Positions 1 to 8,220 are shown, counted from the stretch's first letter. The stretch: DNA of 64,000 nt from Streptomyces lydicus (GCF_004125265.1 NZ_RDTE01000003.1:8122001-8186000); one strand, 5' to 3'. The notes: a model not told the origin generated them from the sequence alone. Numbers and translations: made by a program.

Positions 1-243
1 AACCACGACCCACGGCACCATCTCGACCCCGGTGTCTTCGACATCCGCCGCAAGGCCGCACACCTCAGCTTCAGCTCCGGTATCCACTACTGCCTGGGGG
101 CACCGCTGGCGCGTCTGGAGGCGACGACACTGCTGACCGCGCTCCTCGGGCGGCTGTCCGGTCTGCAGGTCAGTGCGCCCCCGGTCTGGGCGTCGCGGGT
201 GGGGTTCCGCCGCATCACCGAACTCCGTGTGGTCCTCTCCTGA
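1..243 (+). CDS. Cytochrome P450, C-terminal fragment (cut by window start)
   Basis: An open frame enters from the left edge and ends at TGA 241-243. It carries the P450 haem-ligand signature FSSGIHYCLG (cysteine near residue 31 of the visible part), followed by the usual L-helix pattern APLARLE. About 80 residues remain of a protein that is normally near 400. The first position is Ser-Ser rather than the commoner Gly-x. The stop overlaps an ATG at 243, and the next gene follows in the same direction, so the two are probably co-transcribed. In Streptomyces such monooxygenases usually tailor a secondary metabolite; the substrate cannot be told from this piece. Confidence 0.9.
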   Translation, partial: NHDPRHHLDPGVFDIRRKAAHLSFSSGIHYCLGAPLARLEATTLLTALLGRLSGLQVSAPPVWASRVGFRRITELRVVLS

Positions 244-287
244 TGTGGTTCCGGTCGACGGTAGACAGAGAAGTGAAGGACAGAGGC

Positions 288-1055
288 GTGGTGACGGAAG
301 ATTTCAAGGCACTCCGGGTCATATCGGAGGGGCCGGTCCTGAGGGTCCAGTTGGACAGCCCGGAAACGGGCAACGCCGTCTGCGGAACGCTCCTCGATGA
401 ACTCCTCACCGTATTGCACGCCTTGGAGGACGCCCCCGAAATCCGCGTGCTGGTTCTCTCCGGCCGGGGCGCCGACTTCTGTCTGGGCGGCGACCGCCGT
501 GAGTTCGCCGAACTCCTCGCCGCCGACGCCGGGGGAGCGGGGCTGCGGGCGGTGGCGGGCAAGGCGCGCCGGGTCTGCGACGCGCTGTCCAAGGTCCAGG
601 CGGTCACCATCGCCAGGCTGCACGGCGGGGTGATCGGAGCGGGGCTGGCGCTGGCGCTCTTCTGCGACCTGCGGGCCGGAGCGGACAACTGCCGATTCCG
701 GATGCCGGAGCTGGCGCTCGGCATGCCGCCCGCATGGGGCGGTGCGCTGCCGCGGCTGCTGCACGAGACGGGCGCCGCTCGGATTCGCGAACTGATCCTT
801 ACCGGCGACAGCTTCGACGCGGCGAAGGCGGCCGAGCTGTCCGTCCTGCACAAGGTCGTCGCGGAGGACGAGCTGGACGAGGTCATCCAGCAGTGGACCA
901 AGCCGATGGTCCGCAGGTCACCCGTGGCGCTCCGCACGGCCAAGGTCATGCTGAACGCGTACTCCGGTGTCCACCGGCTCGCGGATGCCACCCTGTTCGA
1001 TGCGGAACTGCTGACCTCGGTCCTCGCGTCCGCCGAGGCGGGCCGAGGGCGCTGA
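288..1055 (+). CDS. Enoyl-CoA hydratase/isomerase (crotonase) family protein
   Basis: A crotonase-fold protein of about 255 residues. The oxyanion-hole segment GRGADFCLGGDRREF lies near residue 60, and the second glycine loop HGGVIGAGLALALFCDLR near 110-127 is the usual crotonase active-site core. The start is placed at GTG 288 because GAAGGA at 275-280 gives good ribosome-binding spacing. The alternative ATG at 243 overlaps the P450 stop but has no Shine-Dalgarno sequence. The position directly behind a P450 gene suggests one operon and a role in tailoring or precursor supply. Fatty-acid beta-oxidation is the alternative. The exact reaction is not decidable from sequence. Confidence 0.85.
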   Translation: MVTEDFKALRVISEGPVLRVQLDSPETGNAVCGTLLDELLTVLHALEDAPEIRVLVLSGRGADFCLGGDRREFAELLAADAGGAGLRAVAGKARRVCDALSKVQAVTIARLHGGVIGAGLALALFCDLRAGADNCRFRMPELALGMPPAWGGALPRLLHETGAARIRELILTGDSFDAAKAAELSVLHKVVAEDELDEVIQQWTKPMVRRSPVALRTAKVMLNAYSGVHRLADATLFDAELLTSVLASAEAGRGR

Positions 1056-1115
1056 ACTTCCGGCCGGGGGCGGGCCCGGCGGCCGCCGCATCCCGGCCTC
1101 GGCCGTCCGGCCGGC

Positions 1116-1655
1116 TCACTCCTCGGCGGAGGTGACGTCCTCCCGGTGCCGCGCCGCCAGCTCCAGGTACATCGCGGCGTTGAGTTTGATGCCCTCGCGC
1201 TCCTCGTCGGTCAGCTCCCGCTTGACCTTCGCCGGCACCCCGGCGACCAGGGAGCCGGGCGGCACCCGCATGCCCTGGGGGACCAGCGCCTGTGCGGCGA
1301 CCAGTGAGCCGGCGCCGATGTGCGCGCCGTTGAGGACCGTGGCACCCATGCCGATCAGCACGTCGTCCTCGACCGTGCAGCCGTGCAGGACCGCGTTGTG
1401 CCCGACCGAGACCCGCGCGCCGACGGTCACCGGGAATCCGGGGTCCACGTGCACCGTGCAGTTGTCCTGGATATTGCTGCCGGCGCCGAGCACGATCGGA
1501 CCGCAGTCGGCCCGCAGCACCGCGTGGTACCAGACGCTGGCGCCCGCCGCCATGCTGACCTCGCCGAGCACGACGGACGTCGGGGCGGTGAAAGCCTCCT
1601 GATCGACCTTCGGCTCCTTGCCGCCCACCGGTGAAATCAATGCCCGTCCCGCCAT
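1116..1655 (-). CDS. Gamma-carbonic anhydrase-like hexapeptide-repeat protein
   Basis: A protein of 179 residues built of left-handed beta-helix hexapeptide repeats. The three metal-ligand histidines of the gamma-class/YrdA/PaaY family are visible: one in NCTVHVD and two in VGHNAVLHGC. The C-terminus (REGIKLNAAMYLELAARHRED) is the usual helical tail. The start is ATG 1655, with GAGGAG just upstream; the open frame extends further but without a better start. Members bind zinc or iron; some are carbonic anhydrases and others act on CoA thioesters. It is convergent with the enoyl-CoA hydratase gene and divergent from another beta-helix enzyme gene. Confidence 0.9.
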   Translation of the reverse strand: MAGRALISPVGGKEPKVDQEAFTAPTSVVLGEVSMAAGASVWYHAVLRADCGPIVLGAGSNIQDNCTVHVDPGFPVTVGARVSVGHNAVLHGCTVEDDVLIGMGATVLNGAHIGAGSLVAAQALVPQGMRVPPGSLVAGVPAKVKRELTDEEREGIKLNAAMYLELAARHREDVTSAEE

Positions 1656-1786
1656 GTGTGGATCTCCTCGCCGTGATGCGCCGCGCCAACAGCACCGTAG
1701 ACGACGGCCGCTTCGCCGGGCAGGGACGGCGGCCGGTGGGGTGAAGATCACAGCCCGGCGCGCGGTCCGCCGCCCGGCGGGCTGAG

Positions 1787-1792
1787 TACGGT
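1787..1792 (+). promoter_or_regulatory. -10 element TACGGT of a probable leaderless gene
   Basis: TACGGT ends six bases before the GTG at 1799, the spacing expected if transcription starts at the start codon. No ribosome-binding site precedes that codon. Confidence 0.5.
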
Positions 1793-1798
1793 GTGCGG

Positions 1799-2563
1799 GT
1801 GCCGATAAACCAGAACGTGTTCTCATCCGTCGCGGCCTGGCGGCGCCGGGCCGTGTCGCGTGCCGTCCACCGCGGCGCGCGCTGGGTGAGGGAAGCCGCG
1901 GCCGTCACGGCCGAGCGCCCCGGCCCGTACCGCTTCCGGCGGATCGGTGCCGGCACCCGGCTCGCCTATCCGCAGGGCACGGTCTTCGGCGACCCGTGGA
2001 TCGAACTCGGCGACCACTGCATCATCGCCCAGGACGTGACGCTGACCGCGGGCATGATGCCGGACCTGGACCTCGGCCCGGAGCCGATTCTCACGCTGGG
2101 GAACGGCGTGGTGCTGGGCCGCGGCAGCCATGTGATCGCGGATGTCCGCCTGACGATCGGCGACGACTGCTTCTTCGGCCCCGGTGTCTACGTCACCACC
2201 ACCAATCACAGCTACGACGACCCCGAGGTGCCGGTCGGCAAGCAGTGGCCGCGCAGTGAGCCGGTCGCCATCGGCCCCGGCAGCTGGATCGGTACCGGCG
2301 CGGTGATCCTGCCCGGGGCGCGGCTGGGTCGCAATGTGGTGGTCGCGGCCGGCGCAGTGGTCCGCGGCGAGGTTCCCGATCACGCGGTGGTGGCCGGTGC
2401 GCCCGCCCGGGTCGTCCGCCGCTGGGATGAGCGGCAGGGCTGGCAGCCGCCGCTGCGCACCCCGGCGCCGGTGCCGATTCCCGAGGGCGTCACCCCGGAC
2501 CAACTGGTCGCGCTGCGGGCATGGCAGGCGGCGGAAGCCGAGGAGGCGTACGAAGGGTCCTGA
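1799..2563 (+). CDS. Hexapeptide-repeat (LbH) acyltransferase-like protein
   Basis: A protein of about 254 residues. A basic N-terminal stretch (residues 5-30) is followed by left-handed beta-helix repeats such as TLGNGVVLGRGSHVIADV and IGDDCFFGPGVYV, a TTNHSYDD loop carrying the conserved histidine, and the typical closing repeat AGAPARVVRRW. This is the NodL/Maa/CysE-like acetyltransferase fold, but neither acceptor nor donor can be read from it. The start GTG 1799 was preferred over GTG 1793 because TACGGT sits exactly six bases upstream (leaderless). A proline-rich linker and a short helical tail follow the repeats. Confidence 0.8.
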   Translation: MPINQNVFSSVAAWRRRAVSRAVHRGARWVREAAAVTAERPGPYRFRRIGAGTRLAYPQGTVFGDPWIELGDHCIIAQDVTLTAGMMPDLDLGPEPILTLGNGVVLGRGSHVIADVRLTIGDDCFFGPGVYVTTTNHSYDDPEVPVGKQWPRSEPVAIGPGSWIGTGAVILPGARLGRNVVVAAGAVVRGEVPDHAVVAGAPARVVRRWDERQGWQPPLRTPAPVPIPEGVTPDQLVALRAWQAAEAEEAYEGS

Positions 2564-2587
2564 GCCCGAAGGGTCTGAGCCGCCGTC

Positions 2588-2612
2588 GGGCAGCCCGAGG
2601 CGCCGCCTGCCC
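2588..2612. terminator. Weak hairpin between convergent genes
   Basis: GGGCAG and CTGCCC pair around a GC-rich loop in the 59-bp gap between the convergent acyltransferase and EamA genes. The stem is only six base pairs, so the terminator call is tentative. Confidence 0.3.
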
Positions 2613-2622
2613 CCCTTCTGTG

Positions 2623-3492
2623 TCAGCTCCCCGACGCGAGCAGGACCGAGCCGACCAAGGCGAGGGAGGCACCGGCCGTCTGGATCGCCCGCAGCCGTTC
2701 CTTGAGGACGCCGAGTGCGGCGAGCGAGGTCACCACCGGGTAGAGGGAGGCGAGTACTGCCGCGAGGGTGACCGGCCCGTTCTGGGCGGCCAGGGCGTAG
2801 GTGCCATTGGCGGCGACATCGGCGATACCGACGAAGGCGAGTGCGGGCAGCGCGTCCCGGAGAGCGGGGAGTCCGCCGTCGGGCAGCGCCGGAGTGCCGC
2901 GCCGCACCGATGCGTACAGGGCGGTGCCGCCGACGGCGACATTGCACACCCGCTGGACGAACAGGGCGAGGAAGAGGCCGGTCACGGTCGTGGACGCCTC
3001 CGAGATCAGTGCCATCACCGCACCGAATCCCAGCGCCGAGATCAGCGTCAGCACAATGGTCTGGCGGGCCACCGACGCGCCGCTGATCCGCGGGCCGCCG
3101 GCCAGCACGACCCCGATCACGGCCACGATCATGCCCGCGGCCTGCAGCAGTCCCGGCCGCTCGCCCGCCACGATCCCGACCCCGAGCGGTACGAGGACCG
3201 TGCCGACCGAGGCGAGCGGGGAGACCACGCCCATCGGGCCGAGCGCCAGGGCGCGGTAGAAGCAGAGCATGGCGGCGGGCCCCACGACGCCCGCCCCGAC
3301 CGCGCACCACAGCTGCGGTCCGGCCTCCCGCCAGCCTCCGGTGGCCAGCACCACGGCGCCCAGCACCACGGCGGCCAGGGTCTGCGAGACGACCACCACG
3401 GTCAGCGCCTGCAGGCGTCGGGTGAGCAGTCCGCCGCCGAAGTCGGCGAGCCCCCACAGAAGGCTGGTGGCCAGGGCGAAGACCGCTGTCAT
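2623..3492 (-). CDS. EamA/DMT-family transporter
   Basis: A protein of 289 residues with about ten hydrophobic segments in two halves, each of EamA type. Examples are MTAVFALATSLLWGLADFGGG at the start and GPVTLAAVLASLYPVVTSL near the end; the latter matches the conserved second-repeat motif of drug/metabolite exporters. The start is ATG 3492. The gene is divergent from an XRE-cupin regulator (3599) across a 106-bp gap with a palindrome, an arrangement that usually means the regulator controls the exporter. The exported compound is unknown; relatives export amino acids or small metabolites. Confidence 0.88.
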   Translation of the reverse strand: MTAVFALATSLLWGLADFGGGLLTRRLQALTVVVVSQTLAAVVLGAVVLATGGWREAGPQLWCAVGAGVVGPAAMLCFYRALALGPMGVVSPLASVGTVLVPLGVGIVAGERPGLLQAAGMIVAVIGVVLAGGPRISGASVARQTIVLTLISALGFGAVMALISEASTTVTGLFLALFVQRVCNVAVGGTALYASVRRGTPALPDGGLPALRDALPALAFVGIADVAANGTYALAAQNGPVTLAAVLASLYPVVTSLAALGVLKERLRAIQTAGASLALVGSVLLASGS

Positions 3493-3556
3493 GGTGAAAC
3501 CTCGCAGTACAGTGAACCGGACGCTGAAGTACACCACACCGTAGTGCAGCCGACTG

Positions 3557-3579
3557 TATTGCGGCATCCAATATATTGC
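3557..3579. promoter_or_regulatory. Candidate operator in the EamA/XRE divergent promoter
   Basis: A perfect 10-bp palindrome, CAATATATTG (3569-3578), stands out in a GC-rich genome. TATTGC occurs twice, 17 bp apart (3557-3562 and 3574-3579). It lies just before the regulator start at 3599, so autoregulation and control of the exporter are likely. Confidence 0.45.
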
Positions 3580-3598
3580 CCTTCGACTTGGACGGACC

Positions 3599-4171
3599 GT
3601 GACGGACCTCGACCAGCTCACGCAGTCGCTCGCCCGCAACCTCAAGCACTGGCGCGCCGAGCGCGGCTTCACCCTCGATGCGCTGGCGGCCCGCGCCGGG
3701 GTCAGCCGCGGCATGATCATCCAGATCGAGCAGGCCCGGACGAATCCGAGCGTGGGTACCACCGTCAAGATCGCCGACGCGCTCGGCGTCAGCATCACCA
3801 CGCTCCTCGACTACGAACAGGGTCCGCAGGTCCGCATCGTGGCGCCCGGCGAAGCGGTCCGGCTGTGGTCCACCGAGGGCGGCAGCTTCACCACGCTCCT
3901 GGTGGGCGCCGAAGCGCCCGGCCCGTACGAGCTGTGGGACTGGCGGCTGATGCCCGGCGACAGCAGCGCCTCCGATCCGCATCCGCCCGGCACCGTCGAA
4001 CTGCTGCATGTCCGGGCCGGCACACTGACGCTGGTCGTGGACGGTGCGGAGCACGCGGTGCCCGCAGGTGCCTCGGCAACCTTCGAGGCCAAGGTCGCGC
4101 ACGGCTACCGCAACGACGGTGCGGAACCGGTCGAGATGACCATGTCGGTGATCATCCCGCCCGCCGGCTGA
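3599..4171 (+). CDS. XRE-family regulator with C-terminal cupin domain
   Basis: A protein of 190 residues. Residues 8-62 form an XRE helix-turn-helix (LDALAARAGVSRGMIIQIEQ is the recognition region). Residues 110-185 form a small cupin with the metal-type motif HPPGTVELLHV. This domain order is typical of regulators that sense a small metabolite through the cupin and control a neighbouring exporter or catabolic gene. The start is GTG 3599. It is divergent from the EamA exporter, with a palindromic candidate operator between them. The ligand is not identifiable. Confidence 0.9.
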   Translation: MTDLDQLTQSLARNLKHWRAERGFTLDALAARAGVSRGMIIQIEQARTNPSVGTTVKIADALGVSITTLLDYEQGPQVRIVAPGEAVRLWSTEGGSFTTLLVGAEAPGPYELWDWRLMPGDSSASDPHPPGTVELLHVRAGTLTLVVDGAEHAVPAGASATFEAKVAHGYRNDGAEPVEMTMSVIIPPAG

Positions 4172-4213
4172 GACGGTCGGCCGCGGCTCTGCGGGGACTG
4201 TTAACTTGGCGCC

Positions 4214-4771
4214 ATGCCTGTGCCGATGGATGCTTTCGACGAGGTCCGGCCCGCTGTGGAGTGCCTGGATCTGCTGACCGCGCCGGTGGCCGACGCAGTG
4301 CGTGCCTGGAGCGGATCCGTGCCGGTCGAGGAGGTGCGCTTCGTCGACACGGACCCGGCCGTCGCGGACACCGCGCTGCTCGTCGAGCGCCATGGCCCCT
4401 GGCTCCTGGAGCAGTCGGCGAACTGTGTGGTGGTGGCCGCCAAGCGCGGCGGTGAGACCACCCTGGCCGCCTGCGTCGCCCTCTCGCACACCCGCGTCGA
4501 CGTCAATGGCGTGGTGCGGCGTCATCTGGGTGCCCGCAAGGCCTCGTTCGCGCCGATGGACCGGGCGGTCGGCGACAGCGGGATGGAGTACGGCGGGATC
4601 ACCCCGATCGGCCTGCCCGCGCACTGGCCGCTGCTGGTGGACTCGGCCGCCGCCGATATCCCCTACGCCCTGATGGGCAGCGGCAGCCGCCGCGGCAAGC
4701 TCATCGTGCCGGGCAAGGCACTGGCCGAACTGCCCGGCGTCACGGTCCTGGAGGGGCTGGCCATCGCCTAG
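4214..4771 (+). CDS. YbaK/EbsC-type aminoacyl-tRNA deacylase-like protein
   Basis: A protein of 185 residues with the YbaK/ProX editing-domain fold. Visible family features are the central ALSHTRVDVNGVVRRHLGARKASF segment with the conserved lysine (near residue 117) and the GGITPIGLP loop near 135. Family members hydrolyse mischarged aminoacyl-tRNAs such as Cys- or Ala-tRNAPro. A start at ATG 4214 fits a leaderless transcript: TTAACT at 4201-4206 is the candidate -10. It stands alone and is convergent with a GNAT gene. The 92-bp gap after it shows no clear terminator. Confidence 0.85.
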   Translation: MPVPMDAFDEVRPAVECLDLLTAPVADAVRAWSGSVPVEEVRFVDTDPAVADTALLVERHGPWLLEQSANCVVVAAKRGGETTLAACVALSHTRVDVNGVVRRHLGARKASFAPMDRAVGDSGMEYGGITPIGLPAHWPLLVDSAAADIPYALMGSGSRRGKLIVPGKALAELPGVTVLEGLAIA

Positions 4772-4863
4772 AGCCGGCCTGCAGTCCGGTGCCCGGTCGC
4801 CGAACTCCGTCCGGTCGTCACACCCCGCCCGTTCGTCCGACGCCCGTCCCCCCCCGGCCGGTC

Positions 4864-5355
4864 CTACGGGGCGAACGCGCCGGAGGGCAGCTCCAGTGAC
4901 AGCGCCGTGGGGTGCTCGGCGAATCCCAGACGCCGGTACAACGGCTCGGCATCGTCGGTGGCATGCAGATCGACCCGGGTGACGCCCCGTTCGGTGAACC
5001 AGCCGAGCAGGGCCTGTGTGGTGGCGCGCGCATAGCCGCGACCCCGGTAGCGGGGGTCCGTGCAGACGTTGAAGACGAAGCCGAAACGCCCCGTCGGATG
5101 GCTCGGTGACGGCAGCCGCTCCTCGATCGTACCGAGCGCGCACGCCGCGAGATGGGGCGCACCGGTCTCGTCGCCTTCCACCACGAATCCGGCCAGCCGC
5201 GCCCGCGGCCCGGTCAGCTGCCGATGTGCCGTCACCTCCGCGTCCCGCTCCCAACTCCCGGGCGCATCATGCCCGTTCATGGCGAAGAACATCAGACGGC
5301 GCAACCGGACCAACTCGGCGGCGTCTTCTGGCACAGCGGCTCGCATCCGGCTCAT
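4864..5355 (-). CDS. GNAT-family N-acetyltransferase
   Basis: A protein of 163 residues that is essentially one GNAT domain. The acetyl-CoA-binding signature is YRGRGYARATTQALL near residue 105, and the C-terminal LYRRLGF is the usual beta6-beta7 motif. The start is ATG 5355; TAGCGT on the minus strand (5362-5367) ends six bases upstream, so the message may be leaderless. The acceptor substrate is unknown. Confidence 0.88.
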   Translation of the reverse strand: MSRMRAAVPEDAAELVRLRRLMFFAMNGHDAPGSWERDAEVTAHRQLTGPRARLAGFVVEGDETGAPHLAACALGTIEERLPSPSHPTGRFGFVFNVCTDPRYRGRGYARATTQALLGWFTERGVTRVDLHATDDAEPLYRRLGFAEHPTALSLELPSGAFAP

Positions 5356-5511
5356 GCCCGGACGCTAACGCATCCGTCGCTCGGCCCCAACGGGTATCTC
5401 CCTCGCCCACCGGCCGCCCACGGGGCGAAGGCCTGGCTCACGCGATCCTTCGATTGGCCTGAGCGGGCGTCCAAGCACCGCAAACAGGCCCCCACGGACC
5501 CCCGATGTGGC

Positions 5512-5517
5512 TACGGT
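5512..5517 (+). promoter_or_regulatory. -10 element TACGGT of a leaderless gene
   Basis: TACGGT ends exactly six bases before ATG 5524, and there is no ribosome-binding site. It supports this ATG as the start of the zinc-ribbon miniprotein. Confidence 0.5.
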
Positions 5518-5523
5518 GAGTGC

Positions 5524-5751
5524 ATGACCGGTAACGATGGTGACAGTGATCACGTCAATCGGATTCTCCATGCGGCCACCCAGGGCCGCGAAGGCAAAGC
5601 CGTGTTGTGCGATCGCTGCGATATGCCCCTGATCTTCACCGGGCGAGAGCGCGCCACCAGCGTGCAGACGCCCATGGTGATCATCACCGGACACTGCCCG
5701 AACGCCGGGTGTTCCGATGACGGGAGCCCGCACCGCCACCCCGAGGACTGA
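5524..5751 (+). CDS. Small zinc-ribbon-like protein of unknown function
   Basis: A 75-residue acidic protein. Four cysteines are arranged as CDRC and, about 30 residues later, CPNAGC, consistent with one structural zinc site. The C-terminus is histidine-rich. No enzymatic motif is visible. The start ATG 5524 is supported by a TACGGT six bases upstream. It is convergent with the CoA-binding protein gene across a terminator hairpin. It looks like a conserved Streptomyces hypothetical; no function is claimed. Confidence 0.7.
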   Translation: MTGNDGDSDHVNRILHAATQGREGKAVLCDRCDMPLIFTGRERATSVQTPMVIITGHCPNAGCSDDGSPHRHPED

Positions 5752-5755
5752 GCAC

Positions 5756-5774
5756 GGCGTGCCCCGAGCACGCC
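5756..5774. terminator. Bidirectional hairpin between convergent genes
   Basis: GGCGTGC and GCACGCC form a perfect 7-bp stem with a five-base loop. It fills the 25-bp gap between the stops of the zinc-ribbon gene and the CoA-binding gene. Confidence 0.6.
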
Positions 5775-5776
5775 GC

Positions 5777-6184
5777 TCAGCGCAAACGGGGTATCTCAAT
5801 GGCCGGGCAGCGATCCATCACCATGGCGAGCCCGGAGTTCCGCACCCGGTTCCAGGCGTCCTCGTCGATCACCCCGAGCTGGAACCAGACGGCCTTCGCC
5901 CCGACCGCCACGGCCTCGTCGGCGATACCGCCCGCCTGCTCGCTGTTGACGAACACATCGACCACATCGACCGGGAAGGGGATGGCGGCCAGCGAGGGAT
6001 ACCCCTGCTCACCGTGCACCGTCTCCGCCTTCGGATGCACCGGCACGATCCGCTTGCCGTAACGCTGCAGCACCTCGGCGACGCCGTGCGCCGCACGCTG
6101 CTCATTGCCGGACAGGCCCACGACGGCCCAGGTGTCGCCGAGTTCGGTGAGGATCTTGCGGATCGTGCCGGTGTCGCCGTACAC
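5777..6184 (-). CDS. CoA-binding (YccU-like) protein
   Basis: A protein of 135 residues forming a single Rossmann-like CoA-binding domain. The N-terminal nucleotide loop is WAVVGLSGNEQRAAHGVAEVL, and the segments VPVHPKA and AVWFQLGV match the small CoA-binding family related to the succinyl-CoA ligase alpha subunit. The start is GTG 6184, with AGGAGG six to seven bases upstream. An out-of-frame ATG lies nearby. The biological role of the family is poorly known. Confidence 0.88.
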   Translation of the reverse strand: MYGDTGTIRKILTELGDTWAVVGLSGNEQRAAHGVAEVLQRYGKRIVPVHPKAETVHGEQGYPSLAAIPFPVDVVDVFVNSEQAGGIADEAVAVGAKAVWFQLGVIDEDAWNRVRNSGLAMVMDRCPAIEIPRLR

Positions 6185-6325
6185 GCATTGCCTCCTACGG
6201 GGGGGAAGGGTCCTGTGCCGGACAACGGACGGCGGGACCCGGAGATTCCCGATACGGGAGACGACGCGAAGGCGCGGCGGTGCGGTCGTGGGGCGCGCCG
6301 CGCTCGGTGCGCGCCGGACGGCAGA

Positions 6326-6357
6326 CGCCCCGCCCGAAGGGGAAGACGGGCGGGGCG
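6326..6357 (-). terminator. Terminator hairpin after the SseB-like gene
   Basis: CGCCCCGCCCG and CGGGCGGGGCG form a perfect 11-bp stem around a ten-base loop, 20 bp downstream of the stop at 6377. Confidence 0.65.
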
Positions 6358-6376
6358 GGTCTTCGGTGCCGGCGGC

Positions 6377-7165
6377 TCAGTTGGCGCCGCGGGACATGCC
6401 GCTGCCGGCCATTCCGGCTCCGACGGCGGTGGTGCCCTTCGCGGCGCGGGCCGGCTTGCCGATGGCCCGGCCGCTGCCCACGGGCTCGGCCCCACCGGCC
6501 CCGGTGCCCGGACGCGGCGCCACGGGCACGGCCGCATCCCGCGGTTCACCGGCTGTTGTGGACGTGCCGGTCAGCACGGCGCGCAGCTCCTCGGTGTCCA
6601 CCAGCATGCTCACCGGACCGGTCGGGTTGAGGTACAACGCATGCCCGGGCGGCAGCTGCTCGACGAGGGCGGCCACCGGCCGCCGGTCGTACAGCAGACG
6701 CCCCACCGATTCGAGGTAGCTCTGCGAGGTGTACACGGGGATCACCGGGGTGCCCTCGGGTGAGGCGGCGGCCAGCGGCGTACCGGTCGCGGTCACCAGG
6801 ACGGACACCTCCGCACGCGCCAGCGCCTCGGAGACGGCCTCTCCCGGTCCGTAGCCGGTCGCGGCGAGCTGCAGCGCGCAGTCGACCGCATCGGTCGGCT
6901 CCGCCCAGTCCAGCATCTGCGGTGACGGCCGGTACTCCGGATTGTCGCGCCACTCGACGATCTCGCCGGCCCCGTCCGAGCGCCACTGCCCGATCAGCGC
7001 CCAGAGGGGCGGTGGCCCCTCTCCCTGCCAGGTCAGATCCACCATGGCCAGCCAGTGATCGGGTGCCTGGCGTGCCGCCTCGATGACCTCCGGTGGGGGC
7101 TCGGGCATCTCCTCGCCCGTGACGGGAACGCCCGCCGTCATCGCCGACTGTGTGCTCTCTTCCAT
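6377..7165 (-). CDS. SseB-like protein
   Basis: A protein of 262 residues. The middle (about 100-200) matches the SseB N-terminal domain: a predicted beta-alpha domain containing GTPVIPVYTSQSYLESV and ALYLNPTGPVSMLVD. The last 60 residues are Ala/Gly/Pro-rich and probably disordered. The start is ATG 7165 with GGAGGG upstream; the open frame continues upstream without a better start. SseB domains occur in type III secretion and serine-resistance proteins, and in many actinobacterial cytoplasmic proteins of unknown role. Confidence 0.75.
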   Translation of the reverse strand: MEESTQSAMTAGVPVTGEEMPEPPPEVIEAARQAPDHWLAMVDLTWQGEGPPPLWALIGQWRSDGAGEIVEWRDNPEYRPSPQMLDWAEPTDAVDCALQLAATGYGPGEAVSEALARAEVSVLVTATGTPLAAASPEGTPVIPVYTSQSYLESVGRLLYDRRPVAALVEQLPPGHALYLNPTGPVSMLVDTEELRAVLTGTSTTAGEPRDAAVPVAPRPGTGAGGAEPVGSGRAIGKPARAAKGTTAVGAGMAGSGMSRGAN

Positions 7166-7416
7166 GCAGCCCTCCGCAAACCCGCCGTTCCTACACGTAC
7201 GAGCGGGGCCCCGGAAACACGAGGCTCTCGCACTGACCTCACAGTGCCCACGGCCGGGGCGGACGTCGCACCGACGCACCGTGCGGACGGGGTGGGTACG
7301 CCGCTCGGCCGTGCGCTCTGCGCCCGTACGGCGGACACCCGCGCCCGTAGGGCGGACCCCCCAGCGCGGCGCGGTCCGGCCCGGCCGGCCGGTGTCCGCA
7401 TGTCACAGGGGCCGCA

Positions 7417-7422
7417 TAGGCT
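7417..7422 (+). promoter_or_regulatory. -10 element TAGGCT of a leaderless gene
   Basis: TAGGCT ends six bases before ATG 7429, close to the Streptomyces consensus TAGGAT. No ribosome-binding site is present. Confidence 0.5.
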
Positions 7423-7428
7423 GGTCCG

Positions 7429-8055
7429 ATGCAGGAGCAGTACCGCACGCTCGCGCGCGAGGGTGTCCATGAGATCGAGATCAACAAGTCCCGCTTCCTC
7501 TGCGCGCTCGCGCCCGTCGCGACCGAGGCCGAGGCCCAGGACTTCATCGCGCGCATCCGCAAGGAGCATCCCACCGCCCGCCACCACTGCTTCGCCTACG
7601 TCCTGGGCGCCGACGGCGGCATCCAGAAGGCCAGCGACGACGGCGAGCCGGGCGGTACCGCGGGCGTACCGATGCTGCAGATGCTGGTGCGCCGCGAGGT
7701 CCGCTATGTCGTCGCCGTCGTCACCCGCTACTTCGGCGGGGTGAAGCTGGGCGCCGGCGGCCTCATCCGGGCGTACGGCGGTGTCGTCGGCGAGGCGCTG
7801 GACGCGCTGGGCACGGTCACCCGGCAGCGCTTCCGCCTGGTGACGGTCACCGTCGACCACCAGCGCGCGGGCCGGGTGGAGAACGATCTGCGCACGACGG
7901 GACGGGCGGTGCGTGAGGTCAGCTACGGGGCAGAGGTCAGGATCGAGATCGGACTGCCGGAGGCCGACCTCGATGCCTTCCGCGCCTGGCTCGCGGACAC
8001 CACTGCCGGCACGGCGAGGCTGGAGCTCGGCGGCGAGGCGTACGGCGACCTCTGA
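7429..8055 (+). CDS. YigZ/IMPACT-family protein
   Basis: A protein of 208 residues. The N-terminal UPF0029/IMPACT domain (1-120) has the signature DDGEPGGTAGVPML and RYFGGVKLGAGGLIRAY, both hallmarks of the family. A C-terminal ferredoxin-like DUF1949 domain follows (about 135-205). Bacterial YigZ is linked to ribosome or stress functions but has no settled reaction. ATG 7429 has TAGGCT six bases upstream, suggesting a leaderless message. The gap between this gene and the divergent SseB-like gene (7166-7428) must hold both promoters. Confidence 0.93.
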   Translation: MQEQYRTLAREGVHEIEINKSRFLCALAPVATEAEAQDFIARIRKEHPTARHHCFAYVLGADGGIQKASDDGEPGGTAGVPMLQMLVRREVRYVVAVVTRYFGGVKLGAGGLIRAYGGVVGEALDALGTVTRQRFRLVTVTVDHQRAGRVENDLRTTGRAVREVSYGAEVRIEIGLPEADLDAFRAWLADTTAGTARLELGGEAYGDL

Positions 8056-8220
8056 CCGCCGGGGCCCCGTGCACCTGCCGCAGAGAGGGAGCGGCGGACG
8101 CGGACCGGGCCGGAAAGTCCCCGACGCACCGGTGCGCCGGAGCGCCGATCGTGTCAGCCTGTGGCGCGGTGGGAACAGGCCGCGAAACCGGTGTGCGCGC
8201 CGGCACGAGAAGGGGTCCCG

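Noticed and set aside
1823..5254. Minus-strand frame of over 1100 codons spanning several genes
   Set aside because: It crosses at least four well-supported genes and has a composition typical of a non-coding frame.
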